The notes beneath the pieces were generated by a model that saw only the letters and a program-made list of their open reading frames with translations, was not told where the DNA came from and ran no database searches. Positions 1 through 5,456 of a DNA stretch of 7,067 nucleotides are shown here, piece by piece. The translations under genes and the position numbers were made by a program. The DNA is taken from the NCBI GenBank assembly GCA_030666935.1, contig DAOUWX010000091.1:1-7067 (forward strand), written 5' to 3'. This DNA comes from Atribacterota bacterium (GTDB lineage: Bacteria > Atribacterota > Phoenicimicrobiia > Phoenicimicrobiales > Phoenicimicrobiaceae). Every line of letters starts with the position of its first letter. Position 1 is the stretch's first letter.

Positions 1-251
1 AATTCTTCAAAATCCTCATATTCGGTAATAAAACTGTTCTTCCATAACCAAACTTTAATAAATTGAGCAAAATTAGAATAGACCAGACGTTTTTTTAGGT
101 CTTCCAAGTTTTTAATTAATTTATTATTCCCTTGTCTTTGGATAAAACCAAATAAAATTTCCAGAGGAATTGCTCCTTCTAAGTGAAGGTGCAGTTCGAT
201 TTTGGGAATTTCTCCTATAAATTTTTCTAATCCGTCTGAAAGCTCTATCAT
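1..251 (-). CDS. add: Adenosine deaminase family protein, N-terminal part (cut by window edge)
   Basis: This is the first 83 codons of a metal-dependent deaminase of the adenosine/AMP deaminase family, which hydrolytically removes the 6-amino group of adenosine in cytoplasmic purine salvage. The translation starts MIELSDGLEKF and residues 16-29 read PKIELHLHLEGAIP. This is the family's first metal-binding motif, with His21 and His23 as zinc ligands. The remaining two thirds, with the other His, Glu and Asp catalytic residues, lie outside the window. The ATG at 251 is fixed by an in-frame TGA just upstream. It lies 1 bp after the stop of the metallopeptidase gene, so translation is probably coupled. 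Substrate cannot be settled from this fragment: adenine deaminase or aminodeoxyfutalosine deaminase relatives share the same N-terminus. The family call is firm; the gene symbol is tentative. Confidence 0.85.
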   Translation of the reverse strand, partial: MIELSDGLEKFIGEIPKIELHLHLEGAIPLEILFGFIQRQGNNKLIKNLEDLKKRLVYSNFAQFIKVWLWKNSFITEYEDFEE

Positions 252-252
252 A

Positions 253-642
253 TTAAGAATTCATATACTTCTCCCTTTCAATCTTTCGCAAATCTGCTTC
301 TCCCAGACCAAAGTAATGCCCAATTTCATGAACAACCACCCTTCTAACAGATTCTTTTATTTCATCTTTGTTTCTACAGCGTACCTCTATAGGCTTTTTA
401 AAGATAATAATTTTATCGGGCATGACATTTCTATACCAGATACCTCTTCTGGTATAAGGGATTCCCCGATAAAGACCTAAAAGGCCATAGGGTGATTTAA
501 TCTTCATCTCCATCAGGAGTTCCTGGGAAGGCAAGCTTTCAATTACTACAACAATGTTTTCCATCTTTTCTTTAAATTTTTTAGGAAGGCTTCTTATTGC
601 CTCTGATACTAATTCTTCAAATTCTTCTTCGGTAACTTTCAT
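253..642 (-). CDS. Small zinc metallopeptidase-like protein (Zincin_1/DUF1025 type)
   Basis: This 129-residue cytoplasmic protein has no signal peptide or membrane segment. Its C-terminal third carries HEIGHYFGLGE (residues 105-115), an HExxH zinc site with His105, Glu106 and His109. In relatives of the Zincin_1 (PF06262) family an Asp sits at the position of Glu115, so Glu115 is the likely third ligand here. The N-terminal half (FEELVSEAIRSLPKKFKEKMENIVV) and the central stretch LLGLYRGIPYTRR also look like that family, and the length is typical. Its physiological substrate is unknown, and no proteolysis has to be assumed. The ATG at 642 follows the flavodoxin stop by 1 bp, and the adenosine deaminase gene starts 1 bp after this one ends, so the three are almost certainly co-transcribed. 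Confidence 0.82.
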   Translation of the reverse strand: MKVTEEEFEELVSEAIRSLPKKFKEKMENIVVVIESLPSQELLMEMKIKSPYGLLGLYRGIPYTRRGIWYRNVMPDKIIIFKKPIEVRCRNKDEIKESVRRVVVHEIGHYFGLGEADLRKIEREKYMNS

Positions 643-643
643 T

Positions 644-1126
644 TTATTTTACTATCTCTTCTTTCAAATTCTTTATAAATTCTTTCACTTTCTGCATATA
701 TTGGTCCCTTGCCACTTCTCGTGAGGTCAGTGCAAGTAAAGCAATCGGGATCTTTTGACTAAGGTTTTTCATATCGGTAAATACTTTCTCAGCATCTGAA
801 CCTAATCGGGTACAGAAAAAAGCTACTTTTTTAAATTCTTCTTTATATAAAAAAAGATAGGTTCTGGTAGGAGTAGAAATATTAGAAGACCAGATAGGGG
901 TTCCGATAATAACCAGATCGTATAAAGAAGGATTGTTTTTTATCTCCTTAATTGCGGTTAATCTTCTCAAGTTAGCATCACTCCCGGCACTTAAGAATCC
1001 TACAATTCCTTCCCTATTTTTAATATCAAAAATCTCTTCCTTATCACACTTTAAGATTTCTGAAATAGCTTCGGCTATTTTTTTAGTTTTGCCGCTTCTC
1101 GAATAAAATATTACTAATATTTTCAT
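644..1126 (-). CDS. Flavodoxin-like protein
   Basis: This 160-residue single-domain flavodoxin fold probably binds FMN and acts as a cytoplasmic electron carrier or small flavin reductase. Residues 1-14 are MKILVIFYSRSGKT: a first beta strand followed by the phosphate-binding loop S-x-S-G-x-T (Ser9, Ser11, Thr14). The strand LVIIGTPIWSSNISTP supplies the second FMN loop, with a Trp well placed to stack on the isoalloxazine. Near the end, KVAFFCTRLGSD corresponds to the third FMN-contact loop. The frame is open back to an ATG at 1156. I start it at 1126 because a GGAGGT box lies 5 bases upstream, and because the extra ten residues (MTRVTSWRSS) come from a hairpin-bearing intergenic repeat. It leads a three-gene operon with the metallopeptidase and adenosine deaminase. 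Confidence 0.85.
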   Translation of the reverse strand: MKILVIFYSRSGKTKKIAEAISEILKCDKEEIFDIKNREGIVGFLSAGSDANLRRLTAIKEIKNNPSLYDLVIIGTPIWSSNISTPTRTYLFLYKEEFKKVAFFCTRLGSDAEKVFTDMKNLSQKIPIALLALTSREVARDQYMQKVKEFIKNLKEEIVK

Positions 1127-1131
1127 TGAAG

Positions 1132-1137
1132 ACCTCC
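1132..1137 (-). promoter_or_regulatory. Ribosome binding site of the flavodoxin gene
   Basis: GGAGGT on the minus strand, 5 bases before the ATG at 1126. It decides the start codon: the in-frame ATG at 1156 has no comparable site and would place this box inside the coding region. Confidence 0.8.
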
Positions 1138-1153
1138 AACTTGTCACTCTTGT

Positions 1154-1206
1154 CATTTTGAGAAGTTTTTTAGATATTATAGAAACTACCTCAGCTTGCT
1201 CAAAAA
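1154..1206. repeat. Degenerate hairpin element upstream of the flavodoxin gene
   Basis: The gap between the LolA-like gene and the flavodoxin gene contains an imperfect inverted repeat: GAGAAGTTTTTTAGA at 1160-1174 against TAGAAACTACCTC at 1180-1192. Outer arms are TTTGAG near 1157 and CTCAAA near 1199. The minus strand ends in CTTCTCAAAATGACA. This resembles the dispersed palindromic repeats of many bacterial genomes whose ends read like 'CTCAGAATGACA'. The hairpin lacks a GC-rich stem followed by a T tract, so I do not call it a terminator. Origin as a decayed mobile palindrome is inferred. Confidence 0.4.
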
Positions 1207-1210
1207 ATTT

Positions 1211-2035
1211 CTAATTATCTTTACCTTGTTGCATCAGATTTTGCATCATCTCCTGCATATTTGGACCTGATACTTCTACTTTATTCACATCAAATAGGTC
1301 ATCAGACAATCCCTTATTTATCTCTAAAGATTTAGTTAAAACGGTCATCGTCTGCACTTCATTTATAAACACTTCAATTTTATAAGGCAATTCCCAACTG
1401 TCTTTGGTTTTTCTGAAATCGGAAAATGTAGTACGAACCTTATTTCCATCACTGCTATCCCCTTCAGCTTGTACTAAAAATAATCTATCTTTATCCACCC
1501 ATATTCTTTTATAGGGAGATTCTCTCTCTATCTCTAATTCCAGGAGATAGCATTCTCTGCCTCCAATCTTCTCTACTCCTACATACTTCGTTTTATCGGA
1601 AATAAATTTCCACCAATTCATCCCCGTTTGATAATGCATTTGCTCCTCTGCTTGTACATCAGTAAGTTTTTTCTTTCCGACAAAGGGTGATATCATCCAG
1701 GTATCCTGGCCATCGAAAATAACAACCACCAGCATACTGCCCATTCCTGCTGGCATACCTTCAGCTTCAGGAAATTGTATCAAAGTTTCTGATCTGGATT
1801 TTTCTCCTTTGGTAAACAATTTCATCTCTGAAGTTATTTCTCCTTCGGGCGTATATATCTTTGCGTCAAAAACCATAGCCATGTCCTTAAAATCCTGATT
1901 AAAGTTTTTATAATTACTCTCTGCCTTTCTAAGTATGTCTGATAAACTTTGAGAAAAACCCTGACCTATCGCTGAAAATAAAATTACACTTACCACTAAT
2001 AAAATAACCGACCATTTAACTTTGTTCCTTTTCAT
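1211..2035 (-). CDS. Secreted LolA-like outer membrane lipoprotein-sorting protein
   Basis: This 274-residue exported protein begins with a classical signal peptide: MKRNKVKWS, then a hydrophobic stretch at about residues 9-23, with likely cleavage near GFS-Q at residue 28. The mature part fits the LolA-like/outer membrane lipoprotein-sorting fold (PF17131 type): an initial helix (LSDILRKAESNYKNFNQDFKDM), then strands MVFDAKIYTPEGEITSEMKLFTKGEKSR, FDGQDTWMISPF, and the family-typical YKRIWVDKDRLFLVQAE and TTFSDFRKTKDSWELPYKIEVF. Such proteins sit in the periplasm of diderm bacteria and are thought to bind acyl chains or lipoproteins. No LolCDE or RND partner is visible here. The C-terminus is rich in Met and Gln (MQEMMQNLMQQ). 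An AGGAG box lies about 12 bases upstream of the ATG. It follows the C69 gene by 57 bp and is probably in the same transcript. True chaperone activity is inferred. Confidence 0.78.
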   Translation of the reverse strand: MKRNKVKWSVILLVVSVILFSAIGQGFSQSLSDILRKAESNYKNFNQDFKDMAMVFDAKIYTPEGEITSEMKLFTKGEKSRSETLIQFPEAEGMPAGMGSMLVVVIFDGQDTWMISPFVGKKKLTDVQAEEQMHYQTGMNWWKFISDKTKYVGVEKIGGRECYLLELEIERESPYKRIWVDKDRLFLVQAEGDSSDGNKVRTTFSDFRKTKDSWELPYKIEVFINEVQTMTVLTKSLEINKGLSDDLFDVNKVEVSGPNMQEMMQNLMQQGKDN

Positions 2036-2092
2036 TTTTGATTTTTTCTCCTTTTATTTTTATTATTATTTTACTAATCATTCCACTAAAAC

Positions 2093-3400
2093 TCAAATAA
2101 TTCCGTTTCGTTTATTATATCCTTGCCAATAACGACTGAAACTCCATCCCAAATTTACCGAAGGAAGACGATCTAATTTAGAACCCCAATTTTCAACTAT
2201 GACTCGGGCTCGGATAAAATATTCATTAATCTGTTTTTGATTTAATGTGCTTAAACTGTTTTCGATAGAAGAAATTATTTCTTCCTCATAATTAATTATT
2301 AAAGGCTGGATTTCAACTTGTGCAGAATTAAAATTTAGTAAAGCCTTTCGATGAAAACGCTCACTCTCCCACCAATAAGATTTTGAATTATAATTTTCAT
2401 TCCCCTCGCTATACTCACCAGGAACAGAGGTATCGGGAGAAAAGACGGGGAAAAAGGGACTTATGCAAGGGTTGGAAGCTCCGGTAGTATAAAAGAATTG
2501 CCCACCCTCACCAATTTTTGTTACCAGGGAACAAACTGTTTGGGTTCGGCGAAATAGTTTGTCTGCTGCGTGTAGGCACAAGGTGGTACCAGGACCTCGG
2601 TTAGGAGTCCACTGAGAATTATCCCCATGATCTCGTAAAATATTTATAAAATCTTTGGTATCCAACCTCTTCTTCCTCTGTGAAAGCAAAGCTCGGGAAC
2701 GTTTCTCCCGCTCAGTCCCCTTGGCGGCCCAGGTCATAAATTTAGCGGAATAACATTTTCGAAAATTAAAATCTTCTCTTTTTTTACAGTAACCTTTTTT
2801 AATTGCATTCTCTATTAATCCTTCAGAGCAAGAATCATAATCTTTCTGTAAAGATATTAAATTAGATATACTCCAAACATCCTTAATTTTCTTCCAGGCC
2901 CACCAGGTTTTCACTGTTTCTAATACATAGGCTTCTTTCTTATCGGCAATTAAAAAACTATTCATATATTTTAATTTAAATCGATAACCACAATTACCTC
3001 CCTGTCCATGCTTTTCCAATAATTCAATAATGACATCCAATGCTTGTCGGGCAGTTCGGCTTCTTTCGAGGGCTAAGCGAACTAAATCCATACCGGTTAG
3101 ACCTATCTTATTCGGCTTTTCTTTGGTAAATATTGCCTCATTACCAATAACCACCCCATATTCGTTAGCTCCCATCTCTGCACCAAACATCCAAAAAGGT
3201 TGACAGAGTAATACCCGGGCGGTTTCTGAAACCTGGGGGATAGTCAAATAGGCACATTGAATAGTTTCGTTTGGTTCATGCTTTTTGCGGGGAAATATAA
3301 GGATATTTTGGGCTTCATCAGGTTCTCGATCACTATTTTTCCCAAAAAGGGTAAAGCCTTCTTCAGTTGCGGAACCTAAGGCTACTATAGTATCGCACAT
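2093..3400 (-). CDS. Secernin-like peptidase family C69 hydrolase
   Basis: This 435-residue N-terminal-nucleophile hydrolase of family C69 (PF03577) is closest in pattern to the secernins. Matching stretches are MCDTIVALGSATEEGFTLFG then KNSDREPDEAQ; WMFGAEMGANEYGVVIGNEA; GMDLVRLALERSRTARQALD; LLEKHGQGGN; YVLETVKTWWAW; and, near the C-terminus, TTGASNPCISPFFPVFSP. Cys2 is the expected nucleophile, and removal of the initiator Met would expose it with no longer propeptide. No signal peptide is present, so it should be cytoplasmic. Bacterial C69 enzymes are often dipeptidases, but secernin-type members have uncertain substrates. A GTG at 3406 would add two residues, yet it sits 1 base from the AAAAGGAG box, whereas the ATG at 3400 has ideal 7-base spacing. 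The gene follows a repeat-filled gap and may begin its own transcript, continuing into the LolA-like gene. Confidence 0.87.
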   Translation of the reverse strand: MCDTIVALGSATEEGFTLFGKNSDREPDEAQNILIFPRKKHEPNETIQCAYLTIPQVSETARVLLCQPFWMFGAEMGANEYGVVIGNEAIFTKEKPNKIGLTGMDLVRLALERSRTARQALDVIIELLEKHGQGGNCGYRFKLKYMNSFLIADKKEAYVLETVKTWWAWKKIKDVWSISNLISLQKDYDSCSEGLIENAIKKGYCKKREDFNFRKCYSAKFMTWAAKGTEREKRSRALLSQRKKRLDTKDFINILRDHGDNSQWTPNRGPGTTLCLHAADKLFRRTQTVCSLVTKIGEGGQFFYTTGASNPCISPFFPVFSPDTSVPGEYSEGNENYNSKSYWWESERFHRKALLNFNSAQVEIQPLIINYEEEIISSIENSLSTLNQKQINEYFIRARVIVENWGSKLDRLPSVNLGWSFSRYWQGYNKRNGII

Positions 3401-3407
3401 AATCACA

Positions 3408-3415
3408 CTCCTTTT
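3408..3415 (-). promoter_or_regulatory. Ribosome binding site of the C69 gene
   Basis: AAAAGGAG on the minus strand, 7 bases before the ATG at 3400. It excludes the upstream in-frame GTG at 3406 as start and so places the nucleophile Cys directly after the initiator Met. Confidence 0.8.
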
Positions 3416-3442
3416 CTGTTTATAATGTTGGAGAGAGTAAAT

Positions 3443-3664
3443 AAATTAGTCTCTAGTATTTAGCTAGCGTAGAGCGTACAGCGTTTAGCGTATAGTATAA
3501 ATCAATAAACTAAAACATAAAGCTAAAAAACGAAAAACTAATCACTAAAAATAAGCTTTTATCTTGCAACTTGCAACCGCTATTTTTACTGGCCAACTGG
3601 GTAACTGGGTAACCGACTGACTAATCTTTATCCTAACTAGTTAACTAACTAACGAATCAAGAAA
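3443..3664. repeat. Intergenic block of degenerate 7- and 8-base words
   Basis: The gap between the arsR-type gene and the C69 gene is almost wholly periodic. From 3443 to 3498 the words end in TAG or AGCGT every 7 bases, with AGCGT at 3466, 3473, 3480 and 3487. From about 3510 to 3548 CTAA/CGAA words recur every 6-8 bases. CTTGCAA is repeated exactly at 3563 and 3570. From 3591 to 3622 the period is 8, with GGGTAACT/GGGTAACC at 3599 and 3607. A TAACT-rich segment runs into the stop codon of the arsR-type gene. No open frame or RNA gene is evident. Similar heptanucleotide repeats (STRR) are known from filamentous cyanobacteria; relation to those is only by analogy. Confidence 0.75.
3454..3495 (+). 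repeat. 42-bp dispersed direct repeat, copy 1
   Basis: This 42-bp segment matches 6934-6975 at 41 of 42 positions in the same orientation; the difference is C at 3464 against T at 6944. Its core is four 7-base units of the form NAGCGTN at 3465-3492. Confidence 0.9.
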
Positions 3665-4003
3665 TCAATTGCATTTAAACTTTTCTCTTATTTTTTCTTT
3701 CTTACATTTATTAATATTTTTTAAATCCTGCTTCGGTAATTTTAATTCATTCTTTAAACTCTGAATCATTCTGTTGTTTTCTGTTTCAGGATTTACTGCA
3801 TAAATAATCCACTTGCCCTCTCGCCGATTAACAACAAGGCCTGCTTCTTTTAAAATCCTAACACTGTGCGAAATTCTCGATTGTTCCATATTTAATATAT
3901 TTACCAATTCACAGACACACAATTCACCTTGCAGTAGAAGCAAATAAATACGTAAACGAGTTTCATCAGATAAAGCTTTAAACATCTTTATGGCTGCTTC
4001 CAT
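3665..4003 (-). CDS. ArsR/SmtB family metal- or thiol-responsive repressor
   Basis: This 112-residue winged-helix DNA-binding protein opens with MFKALSDETRLRIYLLLLQG (residues 7-26), the ArsR family helix. Next is ELCVCEL (27-33), the metalloid-binding box that includes Cys29 and Cys31. The recognition helix region is QSRISHSVRILKEAGLV (41-57), and the wing is NRREGKWIIYAV. The E. coli-type box has a third Cys three residues after the second, but here that position is Val34. Two further cysteines, Cys100 and Cys111, lie in a lysine-rich C-terminal tail and could complete a thiolate site. Such repressors leave DNA on binding As(III), Sb(III), Cd(II) or similar, or on thiol oxidation. The start is supported by AAAGGAG about 9 bases upstream. 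No arsenic transport or reductase gene is adjacent. The nearest genes encode the DUF1573 protein upstream and, past repeats, the C69 hydrolase downstream. The ligand is unknown. Confidence 0.88.
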   Translation of the reverse strand: MEAAIKMFKALSDETRLRIYLLLLQGELCVCELVNILNMEQSRISHSVRILKEAGLVVNRREGKWIIYAVNPETENNRMIQSLKNELKLPKQDLKNINKCKKEKIREKFKCN

Positions 4004-4117
4004 TGTAGTATACTCCTTTATATATGATGATATTACATTATTGCTTTAAAAATATTTATCCTCTATGCCTTATTTTTTCTAAATTAAAATTTTTATTAAT
4101 CTCAGTGAAACAATTTG

Positions 4118-5158
4118 CTATTTATTAATTACAATGGGGATGGCAACAGTTAAGTAAAGAAATTCTTTTATTTCCTCTTCCTGTATTTTATCTGAGATTT
4201 TGTCTTTTAATAATATTACCTGTAGATTTTCTTTTTCTCCTGAGTTTAACTCAATTTCAGATACTAAAGGGATAAGGTAATCTGCTGAGGTTTTTATAGA
4301 AGTAATTTTTATCCCCTCTTCTCCTGAATTTTCCAGAATAAACCTTCCTATGGTTTCGCCTTCAGAATCAGTGGTTAAATTAAAACTGGTTCCTACCGGA
4401 GAAATACTTACTGTGGGAGTGGGCTTCTCTTTTATATAGCCATCAATACGTAGAGAAAAAGCCTTTCTTCGAGGATCATTACAATATATGCGCACGCTTT
4501 CCCTTACCTCACCTAACTCATGTTGGCTGGAATCATAGGTAAAAGTTACTTCCTGTTTTTCTCCCGGAAGAATTGTTAGGGGCATTTCTGTATCGTATTT
4601 GATGTATTCAGAGGCGTCTATCTTATCAATTATCAGATCCAGCTCTCCCTTATTTTCAATAGTAAAAGTAAAGGTGGGCAGATTCCCTTGGGAAATCAAG
4701 CCTAAATCCCATTGAGAACTAGAAAGGAAAGCCTTGGGAGAGGGAATAGGTTCTACTTCAGTAATTACTGTAATCTTTGTCTTGGGGAGCTGGGGGTCGT
4801 TGGATTCGATATAGATATCCTTTTTGACCAGACCATTATACCCGGTAGGATTAAAAGTGACCTTTAGTTCAGCTGATTTTCCCGGCTGTATATTATCAGA
4901 GGAGAGCATGGTGGCAGCACAACCGCAGGAAGACCGTACTCGGCTGATAATCAGTTCTTCTTTCCCGGTATTTTTTATGGTAAAAATATGAACCGGCCTT
5001 TCGTCTTCTTTTATCTTTCCAAAATCCCATTCTTCTTCGGAAATAGAAATAGTAGGTGGCTGGGAAGATTTGTTTTGAATATTATAAAATATTAAAAAAG
5101 CTCCTACTATAACTACCATACTTATTAAGATGATAATAATTTTGTTTTTACGAACCAT
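4118..5158 (-). CDS. Membrane-anchored DUF1573 repeat protein
   Basis: This 346-residue envelope protein has an N-terminal hydrophobic anchor at residues 7-25 and then an extracytoplasmic part made of about three Ig-like (ASH/DUF1573-type) modules. Module 1 spans about 36-136, with WDFGKI, FTIKNTGKEELIIS, SSCGCAA (Cys78, Cys80), PGKSAELKVTFNPTGYNG and IYIESNDPQLPKTKI, all hallmarks of DUF1573 (PF07610). Module 2 (about 141-240) repeats WDLGLI, FTIENKGELDLIID, PGEKQEVTFTYD and IYCNDPRRKAF but lacks the CGC. Module 3 (about 248-345) is more divergent. The function of DUF1573 is unknown, and the CGC pair suggests metal or thiol chemistry. The AAAGGAG box is 6 bases from the ATG. The ArsR gene follows after 114 bp, and two thioredoxin-fold genes lie upstream across a 296-bp repeat-filled gap. 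A role in envelope redox or adhesion is inference. Confidence 0.83.
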   Translation of the reverse strand: MVRKNKIIIILISMVVIVGAFLIFYNIQNKSSQPPTISISEEEWDFGKIKEDERPVHIFTIKNTGKEELIISRVRSSCGCAATMLSSDNIQPGKSAELKVTFNPTGYNGLVKKDIYIESNDPQLPKTKITVITEVEPIPSPKAFLSSSQWDLGLISQGNLPTFTFTIENKGELDLIIDKIDASEYIKYDTEMPLTILPGEKQEVTFTYDSSQHELGEVRESVRIYCNDPRRKAFSLRIDGYIKEKPTPTVSISPVGTSFNLTTDSEGETIGRFILENSGEEGIKITSIKTSADYLIPLVSEIELNSGEKENLQVILLKDKISDKIQEEEIKEFLYLTVAIPIVINK

Positions 5159-5181
5159 AACTTTCTCCTTTGTTATATAAA

Positions 5182-5307
5182 TTAATTAATTCACCAATTG
5201 GTTAATTTGCCAATTAAATTAGTCGTTAGTATTAAATATAGGTTATCAGTTGACAGTTTTCGGTTATCGGTTTTAATTCATTGGTTATCAGTTTATGTAT
5301 TATCTAT
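5182..5307. repeat. Intergenic block of degenerate 7-base words
   Basis: Upstream of the DUF1573 gene, words recur in one 7-base phase. CCAATTA at 5210, AATTAGT at 5217 and CGTTAGT at 5224 match the start of the block at 6896-6937. Then GGTTATC occurs at 5241, 5262 and 5283, exactly 21 bases apart, with AGTTGAC, AGTTTTC and similar heptads filling the phase between. An 18-base identity (5209-5226 with 6895-6912) ties this gap to the one at the right edge. No gene-like frame or promoter stands out. Confidence 0.75.
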
Positions 5308-5382
5308 CATTGCCAGCTCCGATTTATCGGAGCGCGGTAATCTCGGGTTGAGATTGCTTCGTCGTGTTGCTCCTCGCAATGA
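5308..5382. repeat. Palindromic dispersed element of the 'GTCATTGCGAGGAG' type
   Basis: This 75-bp element is bounded by 7-base inverted arms (TCATTGC at 5308, GCAATGA at 5376). Inside is a perfect 7-bp hairpin GCTCCGA/TCGGAGC with a TTTA loop at 5316-5333, and a second inverted pair AATCTC/GAGATT at 5339-5355. The minus strand begins GTCATTGCGAGGAGC and continues into GACGAAGCAATCTC. This is a motif I recognise from dispersed repeats in many unrelated bacterial genomes, often mis-annotated as short '...RRVAPRND' proteins. It encodes no transposase, so it would be a non-autonomous or relic element. It is more GC-rich than its surroundings. Confidence 0.75.
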
Positions 5383-5397
5383 CAAATACAAAAAAAC

Positions 5398-5456
5398 GTG
5401 CAACTTGTAACTTTTTCTTCTCTTTACTATATACCCGATACTCGATACTATATACT
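5398..5456. repeat. Heptamer words abutting the lipoprotein stop codon
   Basis: GTGCAAC at 5398 and TTGTAAC at 5405 resemble the CTTGCAA pair at 3563. From 5422 to 5456 five 7-base units follow one another, with CGATACT repeated exactly at 5436 and 5443 and ATATACT at 5450. The last unit includes two bases of the TAG stop codon (5455-5457) of the thioredoxin lipoprotein gene. Confidence 0.7.

Noticed and set aside
202..480. Plus-strand open frame of 92 codons
   Set aside because: It is antisense to the HExxH metallopeptidase gene and the adenosine deaminase start; the sequence has no family-like pattern and no Shine-Dalgarno site.
1157..1204. Terminator after the LolA-like gene
   Set aside because: The stem is weak and imperfect with no T run directly after it in the direction of transcription.
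3419..3424. TATAAA on the minus strand, a possible -10 box for the C69 gene
   Set aside because: There is no convincing -35 hexamer at 16-18 bases upstream (AATTTA at 17), and such matches are common in AT-rich DNA.
3443..3664. CRISPR array
   Set aside because: Units are 7-8 bases without unique spacers of 30-40 bases, and no cas genes are present.
4007..4036. Possible ArsR operator: palindrome AGTATACT at 4007-4014 and ATAT-4-ATAT near 4022-4033
   Set aside because: Both are short, AT-rich dyads expected by chance, and neither matches a long 12-2-12 type ArsR/SmtB operator.
5316..5355. Rho-independent terminator
   Set aside because: The hairpins are stable but no T tract follows on either strand; they belong to the palindromic repeat element.
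5198..5410. Plus-strand open frame of 70 codons ending in RRVAPRNDKYKK
   Set aside because: It is a translation of the heptad array and the GTCATTGCGAGGAG-type repeat, a known source of false small proteins.
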